A DNA stretch of 64,000 nucleotides, taken from positions 162,532-226,531 of the forward strand of contig NZ_BQIP01000009.1 of assembly GCF_021602585.1 (NCBI RefSeq), written 5' to 3'. This document shows, in pieces, positions 17,124 through 30,870 of this stretch (its first letter is position 1; every line of letters begins with the position of its first letter). The translations under genes were made by a program, and so were the position numbers. The DNA comes from Pseudomonas faucium (GTDB lineage: Bacteria; Pseudomonadota; Gammaproteobacteria; Pseudomonadales; Pseudomonadaceae). The notes under the pieces are model-generated. The model was not told where the DNA came from and did not search any database. It saw only the letters and a program-made list of their open reading frames with translations.

Positions 17124-19583
17124 TCAGTCGCGTGGGCCGCCTGGGGCGATCACTTCTCGCGAGCCGTTGCTGTTCATTGGCGTGACCACGCCGGCCATCT
17201 CCATCGCCTCGATCATGCGGGCGGCGCGGTTGTAGCCGATCTTCAGCTTGCGCTGCACCGCCGAAATCGAGGCGCGGCGGCTTTCGAGCACGAACTGCAC
17301 GGCCTCATCATACAGCGCGTCGCTTTCCGAATCTTCGCCATCGCCACCACCGCCGCCGCCTTCGAAGCCGCTGCCGGCCTCTTCCACGCCGTTGAGGATG
17401 TCGTCGTTGTAGTCCGGTGCGCCACGCAGCTTCCAGGCTTCCACCACGCGGTGCACTTCATCGTCGGAGACGAACGCGCCGTGCACGCGGATCGGCAGGC
17501 TGGTGCCCGGCGGCATGTAGAGCATGTCACCGTGGCCCAGCAACTGCTCGGCACCACCCTGGTCGATGATGGTCCGCGAGTCGATCTTGCTCGACACCTG
17601 GAACGCCATGCGGGTCGGGATGTTGGCCTTGATCAGGCCGGTGATCACGTCCACCGACGGGCGCTGGGTGGCGAGGATCAGGTGGATACCGGCTGCCCGC
17701 GCCTTCTGCGCGATACGCGCGATCAGCTCTTCGACCTTCTTGCCGACGATCATCATCATGTCGGCGAATTCGTCGACCACCACCACGATGGTCGGCAGGG
17801 TCTTCAGCGCCGGCGGCTCGTCGTCCATGCTTTCGCGGCGGTACAACGGGTCGTGGATGACCTCGCCCGCTTCCTGGGCGTCCTTGATCTTGCGGTTGAA
17901 GCCGGCCAGGTTGCGCACGCCCATCGCGGCCATCAGCTTGTAGCGCCGCTCCATCTCGGCCACGCTCCAGCGCAGGGCGTTGGCGGCGTCCTTCATGTCG
18001 GTGACCACCGGGCACAGCAGGTGCGGGATGCCTTCGTAAATCGACAGTTCGAGCATCTTCGGGTCGATCATGATCAGCCGCGCGTCTTCCGGGCTGGACT
18101 TGAACAGGATCGACAGGATCATCGCGTTCACGCCCACCGACTTACCGGAACCGGTGGTACCGGCCACCAGCAGGTGCGGCATCTTGGCAAGGTCGGTGAT
18201 CACCGGCTTGCCGCCGATGTCGTGGCCCAGGGCCAGGGTGACAGGCGACTTTTGCTCATCGTACTGCGGGGTCGCCAGCACTTCGGAGAAGCGCACCATC
18301 TGGCGGTTCTCGTTGGGGATCTCGATACCCACGGTGGTCTTGCCGGGGATGACTTCGACCACACGCACGCTGGTCACTGCAATCGACCGCGCAAGGTCCT
18401 TGGCCAGGTTGGCGATACGGCTGACCTTGACCCCGGCCGCCGGCTGGATCTCGTAGCGGGTGATCACCGGGCCCGGGTGGATGGAGTCCACCGTGACTTC
18501 CACGCCGAATTCCTTGAGCTTGATTTCCAGCAACTGGCCGACGCCGGCCAGGGATTCTGGCGAGTACTCGATCTTCTTCTCTTCGGCCGGGTCGAGGATC
18601 GAGATCGACGGCAAGGTGCCTTCCACGGCGCTGTCGATGAACAACGGCGCCTGCTTCTCTTTCATCACGCGCTTGCTGGGCTCCGGCGCCTTCACCGCAG
18701 GCGGCATGATCACCGGGGCGGCCACGGGCTGCTCGCGCGGGATTACGGTTTCGCGGGGCACCACGGGCTCACGCTGCACGACCGGCCGGGCTGGGGCTGG
18801 CGGCTCTTCGCGCTCGACAACGCGCTCACGCGGCTGCGGCTTGATCGGTTCGCGCTTTTCGGCTGCCATGGGCGCTGCGTCGAAGTTCGGCTCGTCCACT
18901 TCACGCAGCTGCGCCACCAGGCGCTTGCGCTCGTTGCGCGCTTCCCACCAGCGGTTGGCCGCGCCTTGCACCAGTTCGAACAGGTCGAGGGTGATCTTGC
19001 CGGTCATGTCCATCACCTTGAACCAGGACAGGTCGGTGAACACGGTCAGGCCGAACAGGAACAGGGCAATGAACATCAGCGTGCTGCCCTGCACGTTGAG
19101 CAGGTTGCGCGCCAGGTCGCCCAGGCTTTCGCCCAGGGCGCCGCCGGCGGAGAACGGCAGGCTGGCTGCAGGGTGGAAATGGATATGCGCCAGGGCGGCG
19201 CCGGACAGCACCAGGAACACCAAACCGATCAGCCGCCAGGAGAACAGCCAGCCGCTCCACTGCCAGGGCTGGTGACGCTCGCGGAAGATCTGCCAGGTCT
19301 TGATCGCCAGCAGCAGCGGGAAAATGTAGGCGAAGTAGCCAAGCACCATGAACAGGATGTCGGCGAAATAGGCACCGGCGCGCCCGGCGGCGTTCTGCAC
19401 CTGGTCGACGTTGCTGGTGTGGCTGAAGCCTGGGTCGGAGGTGTCGTAGGTCAGCAGTGCCATCCACAGGTACAGGCACAGTGCGCCGACAGCGATCAAC
19501 GCACCTTCCTTGAGGCGGTAATGCAGCTGCTGCCGCCACTGGGGCACAGGCAAAGGAGCTGGAGTTGCGGTGGATTTCTTCAA
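17124..19583 (-). CDS. ftsK: DNA translocase FtsK
   Basis: About 819 residues. The N-terminal domain has four membrane spans that anchor it at the division septum, followed by a Pro/Arg/Glu-rich linker. The C-terminal motor has Walker [11 protein letters not shown] and Walker [15 protein letters not shown]. The terminal gamma winged helix ([53 protein letters not shown]) reads KOPS and activates XerCD at dif. I place the start at TTG 19583 ([19 protein letters not shown]), behind AGGAATAG. An ATG at 19691 would add 36 residues of arginine-rich, poorly protein-like sequence. It heads the leftward run through lolA to cysG. Confidence 0.93.
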   Translation of the reverse strand: MKKSTATPAPLPVPQWRQQLHYRLKEGALIAVGALCLYLWMALLTYDTSDPGFSHTSNVDQVQNAAGRAGAYFADILFMVLGYFAYIFPLLLAIKTWQIFRERHQPWQWSGWLFSWRLIGLVFLVLSGAALAHIHFHPAASLPFSAGGALGESLGDLARNLLNVQGSTLMFIALFLFGLTVFTDLSWFKVMDMTGKITLDLFELVQGAANRWWEARNERKRLVAQLREVDEPNFDAAPMAAEKREPIKPQPRERVVEREEPPAPARPVVQREPVVPRETVIPREQPVAAPVIMPPAVKAPEPSKRVMKEKQAPLFIDSAVEGTLPSISILDPAEEKKIEYSPESLAGVGQLLEIKLKEFGVEVTVDSIHPGPVITRYEIQPAAGVKVSRIANLAKDLARSIAVTSVRVVEVIPGKTTVGIEIPNENRQMVRFSEVLATPQYDEQKSPVTLALGHDIGGKPVITDLAKMPHLLVAGTTGSGKSVGVNAMILSILFKSSPEDARLIMIDPKMLELSIYEGIPHLLCPVVTDMKDAANALRWSVAEMERRYKLMAAMGVRNLAGFNRKIKDAQEAGEVIHDPLYRRESMDDEPPALKTLPTIVVVVDEFADMMMIVGKKVEELIARIAQKARAAGIHLILATQRPSVDVITGLIKANIPTRMAFQVSSKIDSRTIIDQGGAEQLLGHGDMLYMPPGTSLPIRVHGAFVSDDEVHRVVEAWKLRGAPDYNDDILNGVEEAGSGFEGGGGGGDGEDSESDALYDEAVQFVLESRRASISAVQRKLKIGYNRAARMIEAMEMAGVVTPMNSNGSREVIAPGGPRD

Positions 19584-19938
19584 AACGCGTCTATTCCTGC
19601 GCGGTGCTGCGCGTCCAGTAGTGATCGGCCGGTGTCTGGCCAATGAACCCCTACTTTTAACATTACTGCCCGCCGGCCGCCATGGCGGCACGCCGTATGG
19701 AGCTTGGCTGGGGGCGACTTTCGTATAGGTGCAATTTGAGCATGCATTTTCTTTTGTGACAAAGGCTTATGCTGTGTTTTTGCACAGGTGTGACAGCAAA
19801 TGTGCCAGATGGTGCCTGCGGCTGCATGAATGTGTAGGAAATTGCCTATATGGCGGCCAGCCATGGGGCCAAAGAGATTGACCCTGCCTGGCACCCGCGC
19901 CATGCTGGCCTCTCCCCTCCCCCACCGCACGATAGACC
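19584..19938. other. 355-bp divergent intergenic region, ftsK / aat
   Basis: There is no convincing gene here. It must contain the ftsK promoter (leftward) and the aat promoter (rightward). An AT-richer stretch at 19740-19860 includes GCTTATGCTG and CCTATATGG, which could supply -10 elements, but I cannot assign full promoters. As I recall, P. aeruginosa has trxB1 between ftsK and aat; nothing resembling thioredoxin reductase remains. Confidence 0.5.
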
Positions 19939-20619
19939 ATGCTCACCTGGCTGACCCGCGACTCGCTGACCTTCCCGCCCCTGGAAAAGGCCCTGCACGA
20001 CCCCAACGGGCTGCTGGCGGCCGGTGGCGACCTGAGCCCCGATCGCTTGGTGCAGGCCTATCGCCATGGCTGCTTCCCCTGGTACCAGGACGGCCAGCCG
20101 ATCCTCTGGTGGTCGCCTGACCCGCGCACGGTGCTGCTCCCGAACGAACTGCACGTTTCGCGCTCACTGGCCAAGCTGATGCGCCAAGGCCGCTACCAGG
20201 TCAGCTTCGACACCGACTTCCCTGCCGTGATCGCCGCCTGCGCCGCACCCCGCGACTATGCCGACGGCACCTGGATCACCGACACCATGCGCGATGCCTA
20301 CTGCGAGCTGCACCGGCGCGGCATCGCCCACTCGGTGGAAGTGCGCCAGGACGGCGAGCTGGTCGGCGGGCTGTATGGCCTGGCCATGGGCCGGCTGTTT
20401 TTCGGCGAGTCGATGTTCAGCCGCGCCGACAACGCCTCCAAGGTCGGTTTCGTGACCCTGGTCGAGCACCTGCGCGAGGCCGGCTTCGTGCTGATCGACT
20501 GCCAGATGCCGACCAACCACCTGCACAGCCTCGGCGCCCGCGCCATCAGCCGGGCAGACTTTGCCGGGTACCTCGGGCAGTACCTCGACCAGCCCAACAG
20601 CGCCAGTTGGCGGACCTAG
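19939..20619 (+). CDS. aat: Leucyl/phenylalanyl-tRNA--protein transferase
   Basis: A 226-residue GNAT-like enzyme that adds Leu or Phe from charged tRNA to proteins with N-terminal Lys or Arg, creating ClpS-recognised N-degrons. The family signature [25 protein letters not shown] is near residue 35, and the [17 protein letters not shown] block follows. The start is the ATG giving [19 protein letters not shown]. It is followed 56 bp later by bpt, in the same direction. Confidence 0.95.
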   Translation: MLTWLTRDSLTFPPLEKALHDPNGLLAAGGDLSPDRLVQAYRHGCFPWYQDGQPILWWSPDPRTVLLPNELHVSRSLAKLMRQGRYQVSFDTDFPAVIAACAAPRDYADGTWITDTMRDAYCELHRRGIAHSVEVRQDGELVGGLYGLAMGRLFFGESMFSRADNASKVGFVTLVEHLREAGFVLIDCQMPTNHLHSLGARAISRADFAGYLGQYLDQPNSASWRT

Positions 20620-20675
20620 GCGAGTTTTGCCAGCTGGCTTACACTTAAAGCAAAGTCTCACCGAAGGGGTCGATC

Positions 20676-21383
20676 ATGACAGAGTTGGCGCGTTTGAAGT
20701 TCTATGCCACTCAACCCCACTCCTGCAGCTACCTGCCGGACGAGCAGGCCACCACCCTGTTCCTCGACCCCAGCCAGCCGATGGACGTGCATGTGTATGC
20801 CGACCTGTCAGAGATGGGTTTTCGGCGCAGTGGCGACCACCTGTACCGCCCGCATTGCCAGAACTGCAATGCCTGCGTGCCGGCGCGCATCCCTGCGGCG
20901 CGCTTCATTCCCAACCGCCAGCAACGGCGCATCCTCAAGCGCAATGCCGACTTGACCGTGACTGCCGCGCGCCCGGCCTTCAAGGAAGAGTACTTCGACC
21001 TGTACCGGCGCTACATCGAGACCCGCCACGCCGATGGCGACATGTACCCGCCCAGCCGCGATCAGTTTTCCACCTTCCTGGTACGCGACCTGCCGTTCTG
21101 CTGGTTCTACGAGTTTCGCCTGGCCGGGCGCCTGCTGGCGGTGGCGGTGTGCGACCTGCTGCCCAACGGCCTGTCGGCGGTGTACACCTTCTACGAGCCG
21201 GACGAGGAACGGCGCAGCCTGGGGCGTTTTGCCATCCTCTGGCAGATCACCGAGGCCCTGCGCCAGGATCTGGAGGCGGTGTACCTCGGTTACTGGATCA
21301 AGAACTGCAAGAAGATGAACTACAAGACGCAGTACCGGCCCATCGAATTGCTGATCAACCAGCGCTGGGTCACCCTCAATTGA
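20676..21383 (+). CDS. bpt: Aspartate/glutamate leucyltransferase Bpt
   Basis: A 235-residue R-transferase family enzyme that attaches Leu to N-terminal Asp or Glu, giving primary N-degrons. The N-terminal cysteine-containing motif (HSCSYLP, then [13 protein letters not shown]) and the C-terminal catalytic block ([24 protein letters not shown]) are intact. With Aat, this covers both basic and acidic secondary destabilising residues. It sits between aat and infA. Confidence 0.94.
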   Translation: MTELARLKFYATQPHSCSYLPDEQATTLFLDPSQPMDVHVYADLSEMGFRRSGDHLYRPHCQNCNACVPARIPAARFIPNRQQRRILKRNADLTVTAARPAFKEEYFDLYRRYIETRHADGDMYPPSRDQFSTFLVRDLPFCWFYEFRLAGRLLAVAVCDLLPNGLSAVYTFYEPDEERRSLGRFAILWQITEALRQDLEAVYLGYWIKNCKKMNYKTQYRPIELLINQRWVTLN

Positions 21384-21388
21384 AAGCA

Positions 21389-21418
21389 TTGGCTTGAAAC
21401 ACCTTTTTCCGGCATAAT
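21389..21418 (+). promoter_or_regulatory. Probable sigma-70 promoter of infA
   Basis: TTGGCT (21389-21394) and CATAAT (21413-21418) are 18 bp apart, about 68 bp upstream of the infA ATG. A TTGAAA starting a few bases further in is less well spaced. Confidence 0.55.
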
Positions 21419-21485
21419 CCACGCCACTTTTTTGCCCGGTGCGGTTATGCGTCGGGCCAACACTGGATACCGAGGGCTCAACTGC

Positions 21486-21704
21486 ATGTCGAAAGAAGAC
21501 AGCTTCGAAATGGAAGGTACTGTCGTCGACACCCTGCCCAACACCATGTTCCGCGTGGAGTTGGAAAACGGGCACGTCGTAACCGCGCACATCTCCGGAA
21601 AGATGCGCAAGAACTACATCCGCATTCTCACTGGCGACAAGGTCCGCGTCGAGCTGACGCCTTATGACCTGAGCAAGGGCCGCATTACTTATCGTGCGCG
21701 CTAA
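21486..21704 (+). CDS. infA: Translation initiation factor IF-1
   Basis: A 72-residue OB-fold protein with the canonical IF-1 sequence ([72 protein letters not shown]). It binds the ribosomal A site during initiation. It has its own promoter and a strong terminator, so it forms a monocistronic unit between the two halves of the N-degron locus. Confidence 0.98.
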
Positions 21705-21716
21705 GCTTAAGCCATG

Positions 21717-21746
21717 AAAAAGCCCGGCCAAGTGCCGGGCTTTTTT
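21717..21746 (+). terminator. Rho-independent terminator of infA
   Basis: GCCCGGC pairs with GCCGGGC, flanked by an A-run upstream and TTTTTT downstream. Confidence 0.92.
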
Positions 21747-21765
21747 GTGCCTTCAACATTGTGAG

Positions 21766-21850
21766 GGCTGCCTTGCAGCCCATCGCCGGCAAGCCGGCTC
21801 CTACAGCCGTGGGAGCCGGCTTGCCGGCGATGGGCCGCAAAAGCGGCCCC
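21766..21850. repeat. Hybrid REP pair: family 2 core with family 1 flanks
   Basis: The inner inverted arms are the family 2 core (CATCGCCGGCAAGCCGGCTC and complement). The outer parts are GGGCTGCCTTGCAGCCC and GGGCCGCAAAAGCGGCCCC, which elsewhere in this window belong only to family 1. It lies between the infA terminator and the clpA stop. Confidence 0.85.
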
Positions 21851-21855
21851 TTGCA

Positions 21856-24126
21856 TCACGCGACTTCTGCCGTGGTCTCGAAATCGAACACCAGTTCGCC
21901 ATCGCGCAGGTCGATGTGCACCACACCGCCATGCTCGGCCAGCTCGCCAAACAGGATCTCCTCGGCCAATGGCCGCTTGATCTTGTCCTGGATGAGCCGC
22001 GCCATCGGCCGCGCCCCCATCTGCACATCGTAGCCCGACGCCGCCAGCCAGCCGCGAGCATCGTCGCTGACTTCCAGCAGCACGCGCTTGTCTTCCAGCT
22101 GGGCCTGCAGTTCGATGAGGAACTTGTCGACGATGCTCTTGATCGTCTCGTGGCTCAGGCGGCCGAACTGGATGATGGTGTCCAGGCGGTTGCGGAACTC
22201 CGGCGTGAAGCTCTTGCGAATGACTTCCATGGCATCGGACGCGTGGTCCTGATGGGTAAAGCCGATCGACGCCCGTGCCGCGGTTTCAGCCCCGGCGTTG
22301 GTGGTCATGATCAGGATCACGTTACGGAAGTCCGCCTTGCGCCCGTTGTTGTCGGTCAGGGTGCCGTGGTCCATCACCTGCAGCAGCAGGTTGAAGACTT
22401 CCGGGTGGGCCTTCTCGATTTCGTCGAGCAGCAACACGCAATGCGGCTGCTTGGTGATGGCCTCGGTCAGCAGGCCACCCTGGTCGAACCCGACATAGCC
22501 TGGAGGCGCACCGATCAGGCGCGACACGGTGTGCCGCTCCATGTACTCGGACATGTCGAAGCGCACCAGCTCAACCCCCAGGGCCTTGGCCAGCTGCCGC
22601 GCGGCCTCGGTCTTGCCGACGCCGGTTGGGCCGGCGAACAGGAACGAGCCGACCGGCTTGTCCGGCGCCTTGAGGCCGGCACGCGACAGCTTGATGGCCG
22701 TGGCCAGCGAGTCGATGGCAGCATCCTGGCCGAACACGGTCAGTTTCAGGTCGCGCTCCAGGTTACGCAGCAGCTCCTTGTCGGAACTGGTGACGTGCTT
22801 TGGCGGAATCCGCGCGATCTTGGCGACGATGTCCTCGACCTGCGGCACTTCGATACGCTTGACGCGGTTGGCCTCAGGCTGCAGGCGCTGGTAGGCACCC
22901 GCCTCGTCGATCACGTCGATGGCCTTGTCCGGCATGTGGCGATCGTTGATGTAGCGCGAGGCGAGCTCTGCCGCTGCACGCAGCGCTTCGTCGCTGTACT
23001 CGATGTTGTGGTGGCTTTCGAACCGCCCCTTCAGGCCGCGCAGGATGCCGACGGTGTCTTCCACCGATGGCTCGCTGACATCGACCTTCTGGAAACGCCG
23101 CGCCAGGGCCCGGTCTTTCTCGAAGATGCCGCGAAATTCCTGGAAGGTGGTCGAGCCGATGCAACGGATCTCACCGGACGACAGCAGCGGCTTGAGCAGG
23201 TTGGACGCATCCATCACGCCACCGGAGGCCGCACCGGCACCGATGATGGTGTGGATCTCGTCGATGAACAGAATCGCCTGCGGGCGCTTGCGCAGCTCAC
23301 CGAGCAGCGCCTTGAAGCGCTTTTCGAAGTCGCCGCGGTACTTGGTGCCGGCCAGCAGTGCGCCAAGGTCCAGCGAGTACACCACGCTCTGCGCCAGCAG
23401 GTCGGGCACCTGGCCATCGACGATGCGCTTGGCCAGGCCTTCGGCGATGGCGGTCTTGCCGACACCGGCCTCGCCCACCAGCAGCGGGTTGTTCTTGCGC
23501 CGCCGGGCGAGGATCTGCGCAACGCGCTCGACCTCCTGCTCGCGGCCTACCAGCGGGTCGATCCGGCCGGCACGGGCCAGCTCGTTGAGATTGCTGGCAT
23601 AGGCATCCAGGGGGTTGCTCGAAGAGGAGGTTTCAGCACCGTCCTCGTCCTGCATTTCCTGGTCGTTTTCACTGTGCGGGCCATGGCCCGGCACCTTGGA
23701 GATGCCATGGGCGATGTAGTTGACCACGTCGATACGGGCCACGCTCTGCTGCTTGAGCAGGAACACGGCCTGGCTTTCCTGTTCGCTGAAGATCGCCACC
23801 AGCACATTGGCGCCGGTCACTTCGCGCTTGCCGGAGCTTTGCACGTGGAACACGGCACGCTGCAGCACACGCTGGAAGCCCAGGGTCGGCTGGGTTTCGC
23901 GGTCTTCGTCATTGACGGGAATAAGGGGTGTGGTGGAATCGATGAACTCTTGCAGGTCGTGCTTGAGTTTGTCGAGATTGGCGCCACAGGCGCGCAGAAC
24001 GGTCGCGGCAGCCTCATTGTCAAGGAGTGCCAGCAGCAGATGTTCGACGGTCATGAACTCATGACGCTTCGAACGAGCCTCCTTGAAGGCAAGATTGAGG
24101 GTGACTTCGAGCTCGCGGTTTAACAT
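21856..24126 (-). CDS. clpA: ClpAP protease ATPase subunit ClpA
   Basis: A 756-residue Hsp100 unfoldase. The N-domain (about 1-145) binds ClpS; D1 has Walker A GEAGVGKTA and D2 has GPTGVGKTE, with the IGF-type region for ClpP docking further on. Pore loop and sensor residues are intact. It unfolds ClpS-delivered N-degron substrates and others for ClpP. It lies 30 bp downstream of clpS and ends at a REP pair. Confidence 0.97.
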   Translation of the reverse strand: MLNRELEVTLNLAFKEARSKRHEFMTVEHLLLALLDNEAAATVLRACGANLDKLKHDLQEFIDSTTPLIPVNDEDRETQPTLGFQRVLQRAVFHVQSSGKREVTGANVLVAIFSEQESQAVFLLKQQSVARIDVVNYIAHGISKVPGHGPHSENDQEMQDEDGAETSSSSNPLDAYASNLNELARAGRIDPLVGREQEVERVAQILARRRKNNPLLVGEAGVGKTAIAEGLAKRIVDGQVPDLLAQSVVYSLDLGALLAGTKYRGDFEKRFKALLGELRKRPQAILFIDEIHTIIGAGAASGGVMDASNLLKPLLSSGEIRCIGSTTFQEFRGIFEKDRALARRFQKVDVSEPSVEDTVGILRGLKGRFESHHNIEYSDEALRAAAELASRYINDRHMPDKAIDVIDEAGAYQRLQPEANRVKRIEVPQVEDIVAKIARIPPKHVTSSDKELLRNLERDLKLTVFGQDAAIDSLATAIKLSRAGLKAPDKPVGSFLFAGPTGVGKTEAARQLAKALGVELVRFDMSEYMERHTVSRLIGAPPGYVGFDQGGLLTEAITKQPHCVLLLDEIEKAHPEVFNLLLQVMDHGTLTDNNGRKADFRNVILIMTTNAGAETAARASIGFTHQDHASDAMEVIRKSFTPEFRNRLDTIIQFGRLSHETIKSIVDKFLIELQAQLEDKRVLLEVSDDARGWLAASGYDVQMGARPMARLIQDKIKRPLAEEILFGELAEHGGVVHIDLRDGELVFDFETTAEVA

Positions 24127-24156
24127 AGCTTCACCTCATACCCAAGTGGTCGGCGA

Positions 24157-24519
24157 TTAACCGTCCTTCTCGATTTCACAGAGTAGCGGATGCTGGCTTT
24201 CCCTGGCGTATTGGTTGACCTGCATGGCCTTTGTTTCGGCGATGTCACGGGTAAACAATCCGCACACTGCCCGCCCTTCGGTATGGACGGTCAGCATGAT
24301 CTTGGTCGCCAGCTCGCGGTTCAAACTAAAGAACGTTTCGAGCACTTCGACGACGAAATCCATCGGCGTGTAGTCATCGTTGAACAAAACCACCTTGTAC
24401 ATCGGTGGCGCCTGCAGGATCGGCTTGGCTTCCTGTACCGCAAGACCTGAGCCGTCGTCCTCGTTCGTTTGCGGGCGATCCTGATTGAATGTTAGTCGAA
24501 TCTCGCTTGGTGCATGCAT
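24157..24519 (-). CDS. clpS: N-degron adaptor ClpS
   Basis: A 120-residue adaptor. The disordered N-terminal arm (about 1-38) is followed by the folded core. The substrate pocket lies in [24 protein letters not shown], with the Asp of NDDYTPM binding the free alpha-amine. It loads substrates bearing N-terminal Leu, Phe, Trp or Tyr onto ClpA. The start is ATG 24519; the ribosome site is weak. It is divergent from cspD. Confidence 0.96.
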   Translation of the reverse strand: MHAPSEIRLTFNQDRPQTNEDDGSGLAVQEAKPILQAPPMYKVVLFNDDYTPMDFVVEVLETFFSLNRELATKIMLTVHTEGRAVCGLFTRDIAETKAMQVNQYARESQHPLLCEIEKDG

Positions 24520-24749
24520 GGAAAGAATTTCATCATGATCGACAAGTTAAGGTTGTGGGTTGACCGCACAGGCCACTGCCGGCGCTGGCGCCGGGCGACC
24601 TTGACTATCGGCAAAACGGTGTTACAACCAATAAGAACCCACCGTGGTCGATAAAGATCCGCGCAGTCAACCAGATTTTTCGCATGGTTCGTATGCGGAT
24701 GAAGTGGATGATACTCCAGTGATGGAGTCCTTTGCAGAGGGACATAGGG

Positions 24750-25016
24750 ATGGCAAGCGGTAAAGTCAAGTGGTTCAACAATGCCAAGGGCTACGGATTC
24801 ATCAACGAGGAAGGTAAATCCGATGACCTTTTCGCTCATTATTCGGCCATTCGCATGGACGGATACAAGACCCTCAAGGCTGGCCAGGCCGTAGTGTTCG
24901 ACATCGTCCAGGGCCCCAAAGGCCTGCACGCCGTCGAAATCAAGGATGCCGCCGCGGCAGCTGCAGAGGTCGCCAATGCCCAGGGCGAACCCCAGAGCGA
25001 AACCGCCAAAGCCTGA
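24750..25016 (+). CDS. cspD: Cold-shock-domain protein CspD
   Basis: An 88-residue CSD protein. RNP1 is KGYGFI and RNP2 is DLFAHYS; a low-complexity Ala/Glu tail (AAAAAAEVANAQGEPQSETAKA) follows the 70-residue domain. In E. coli, CspD is a stationary-phase protein that binds single-stranded DNA and inhibits replication. It is divergent from clpS with a 230-bp shared control region, an arrangement conserved in gammaproteobacteria. Confidence 0.9.
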   Translation: MASGKVKWFNNAKGYGFINEEGKSDDLFAHYSAIRMDGYKTLKAGQAVVFDIVQGPKGLHAVEIKDAAAAAAEVANAQGEPQSETAKA

Positions 25017-25040
25017 CCCCTGCTCTGTGCCGGTACACGA

Positions 25041-25075
25041 AAAACCGGCCGCCTCTTCACGAGACGGCCGGTTTT
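25041..25075. terminator. Bidirectional terminator between cspD and icd
   Basis: AAAACCGGCCG pairs with CGGCCGGTTTT, leaving a 13-base loop that can form a small inner stem. The A-run and T-run on either side suit both converging transcripts. Confidence 0.85.
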
Positions 25076-25083
25076 GCTTTGCC

Positions 25084-26340
<1,257 letters not shown>

Positions 26341-26554
26341 GCTTGCACTACTCCGCTTTCGGGTGTGATTGGACATCATGCGATCCCACTGAGCCTAAAC
26401 CACATCCGCCGACCTGCAAGCGGCGCACCTTGCATCGGCTGCGCCCACCCTTTGCCAGCGCCCGCCCTGCGGCAATCCACCACATTGCCCCTACGTCTTT
26501 GGTCTTATAAATGGCGCCGATGCCACTTCACCTTGCTGATTAGCCCGATTGGTT

Positions 26555-26563
26555 TGATATACT
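26555..26563 (+). promoter_or_regulatory. Extended -10 promoter of idh
   Basis: TGATATACT is an extended -10 element (TG-N-TATACT). A TTGCTG about 19 bp upstream is a possible weak -35. It predicts transcription from about 26570 and a leader of about 237 nt. Confidence 0.6.
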
Positions 26564-26569
26564 GCGCCG

Positions 26570-29032
<2,463 letters not shown>

Positions 29033-29049
29033 GGTTCGCTTGAAGTAAC

Positions 29050-29087
29050 AGCACAAACCCCGGCCACGCACCGGGGTTTGTGCTTTC
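29050..29087 (+). terminator. Rho-independent terminator of idh
   Basis: AGCACAAACCCCGG pairs over 14 bp with CCGGGGTTTGTGCT around a seven-base loop, followed by TTT. Confidence 0.9.
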
Positions 29088-29100
29088 TGAAAGCGCCCCT

Positions 29101-29219
29101 TGTAGGAGCGGCCTTGCGTCGCGAAAGGGCCGCAAAGCGGCCCCGGGTTATCAGCTTCGCAGCAAAAACCGCCGGGGCCGCTTCGCAGCCCTTTCGCGAC
29201 GCAAGGCCGCTCCTACAGG
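29101..29219. repeat. REP/BIME pair, family 1
   Basis: Two inverted family 1 elements (TGTAGGAGCGGCCTTGCGTC core) are separated by about 25 bp, between the idh terminator and the Nudix gene. The right arm ends 20 bp before the Nudix start. Confidence 0.9.
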
Positions 29220-29245
29220 GGCCGCGCCAACCATAGGAAATGCTC

Positions 29246-29686
29246 ATGACCTGGCAACCCCACATCACTGTCGCCACCATCGTCGAGCACGAAGGCAAGT
29301 TCCTCTTCGTCGAAGAATTCAAGGCCGGCCAGCACGTCTTCAACCAGCCCGCCGGCCACCTCGAACCCTTCGAAACCCTGCCCCAGGCCGCTCTGCGCGA
29401 AACCCTCGAGGAAACCGCCTGGGAAGTCGAGCTCACCGGCGTGGTCGGCATCTACCTGTACACCGCCCCAAGCAATGGCGTGACCTACCAGCGCATCTGC
29501 TTCGCCGCCCGCCCCGTGCGCCACCACGCCGACCTGGCACTGGACAGCGACATCGTCCGCGCCGTCTGGCTCAGCCGCGAAGAACTGCTGGCCGACCCCA
29601 GCCGCTGGCGCAGCGAGCTGGTGCCACGCTGCCTGGACGACTACCTGCAGGGGCCGCTGCACAGCCTTGCCCTGCTGCGCGACTGA
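29246..29686 (+). CDS. nudJ: Nudix hydrolase NudJ
   Basis: A 146-residue Nudix pyrophosphohydrolase. The Nudix box is GHLEPFETLPQAALRETLEETAWEV (all box glutamates and the Arg are present). In E. coli, NudJ removes phosphate from nucleoside diphosphates and triphosphates and from thiamin precursor pyrophosphates. Two ATGs lie at 29240 and 29246; I favour the second, with AGGA nine bases upstream. The order nudJ-mnmA-hflD-purB is shared with E. coli. Confidence 0.85.
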   Translation: MTWQPHITVATIVEHEGKFLFVEEFKAGQHVFNQPAGHLEPFETLPQAALRETLEETAWEVELTGVVGIYLYTAPSNGVTYQRICFAARPVRHHADLALDSDIVRAVWLSREELLADPSRWRSELVPRCLDDYLQGPLHSLALLRD

Positions 29687-29702
29687 CGCGCCGCGCCGGG
29701 TT

Positions 29703-29711
29703 TGATAGAAT
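29703..29711 (+). promoter_or_regulatory. Possible extended -10 promoter of mnmA
   Basis: TGATAGAAT (TG-N-TAGAAT) lies 35 bp upstream of the mnmA ATG, with no clear -35. It would let mnmA-hflD be transcribed apart from nudJ. Confidence 0.45.
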
Positions 29712-29745
29712 CGACGTTTTTCCCCCTTGATACACATCGGTAGCC

Positions 29746-30870
29746 ATGACCAGCCCAGCACTCAAAGACCCCGCCAAGACCCGCGTCATCGTCGGCATGT
29801 CCGGCGGCGTGGACTCTTCCGTCTCCGCCCTTCTGCTCATGGAGCAGGGCTACCAGGTGGAAGGGCTGTTCATGAAGAACTGGGAAGAGGACGACGGCAC
29901 CGAATACTGCACCGCCCGTGAAGACCTGGCCGACGCCCAGGCCGTGTGCGACCGCATCGGCATCAAGCTGCACACCGCCAACTTCGCCGCCGAGTACTGG
30001 GACAACGTGTTCGAGCACTTCCTCGAGGAATACAAGGCCGGCCGCACGCCGAACCCGGACATCCTCTGCAACCGCGAAATCAAGTTCAAGGCGTTCCTCG
30101 ACTACGCCCTGTCGCTGGGCGCCGACCTGATCGCCACCGGCCACTACGTGCGCCGCCGCGACACCGGCGAGCTCACCGAACTGCTCAAGGGCCTGGACCC
30201 GAACAAGGACCAGAGCTACTTCCTGCACGCCGTCGGCGGCAAGGAAATCGCCCGCACGCTGTTCCCCGTGGGCGAGCTGGAAAAGCCCGAAGTGCGTGCC
30301 ATCGCCGAGAAACACGGCCTGGCCACCGCCAAGAAGAAAGACTCCACCGGCATCTGCTTCATTGGCGAGCGCCGCTTCAGCGACTTCCTCAAGCAGTACC
30401 TGCCCGCGCAACCGGGCAACATCGAAACCACCGAAGGTGAAGTGATCGGCCGCCACCACGGCCTGATGTACCACACCATCGGCCAGCGCCAGGGCTTGGG
30501 CATCGGCGGCCTGAAGGACGCCGGCGACGAGCCGTGGTACGTGCTGCACAAGGACCTGGTGCGCAATGTGCTGGTGGTCGGCCAGGGCAACGAACACCCG
30601 TGGCTGTTCTCCCGCGCCCTGCTCGCCTCGCAGATCTTCTGGGTCAACCCGATCGACCTGAGCAGCCCGCGCCGCCTCACCGCCAAGGTGCGCTACCGCC
30701 AGAGCGACCAGCAATGCACGCTGGAGCTGACCGAAAGCGGCTACCGCGCCGTGTTCGACGAGCCGCAGCGCGCGGTCACCCCCGGCCAGTCGGTGGTGTT
30801 CTACGACGGCGAGGTGTGCCTGGGCGGCGGGGTGATCGAAAGCGCCGAGCCGTGGAGCCCGCGCGCATGA
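29746..30870 (+). CDS. mnmA: tRNA 2-thiouridylase MnmA
   Basis: A 374-residue PP-loop ATPase that adenylates U34 and inserts sulfur to make s2U in tRNA-Lys, Glu and Gln. The PP-loop is GMSGGVDSS (17-25). The catalytic pair is Cys108 ([11 protein letters not shown]) and Cys204 ([12 protein letters not shown]). The C-terminal beta-barrel binds tRNA. Sulfur comes from TusE, encoded at 9516. The stop overlaps the hflD start (ATGA). Confidence 0.96.
   Translation: MTSPALKDPAKTRVIVGMSGGVDSSVSALLLMEQGYQVEGLFMKNWEEDDGTEYCTAREDLADAQAVCDRIGIKLHTANFAAEYWDNVFEHFLEEYKAGRTPNPDILCNREIKFKAFLDYALSLGADLIATGHYVRRRDTGELTELLKGLDPNKDQSYFLHAVGGKEIARTLFPVGELEKPEVRAIAEKHGLATAKKKDSTGICFIGERRFSDFLKQYLPAQPGNIETTEGEVIGRHHGLMYHTIGQRQGLGIGGLKDAGDEPWYVLHKDLVRNVLVVGQGNEHPWLFSRALLASQIFWVNPIDLSSPRRLTAKVRYRQSDQQCTLELTESGYRAVFDEPQRAVTPGQSVVFYDGEVCLGGGVIESAEPWSPRA

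Noticed and set aside
17073-19646. An 857-codon open frame antisense to ftsK
   Set aside because: Low-complexity His/Arg/Gln-rich translation, typical of a shadow frame in GC-rich DNA. FtsK on the other strand is unmistakable.
21745-24123. A 792-codon open frame antisense to clpA
   Set aside because: Same compositional artefact; no ribosome site or recognisable fold.
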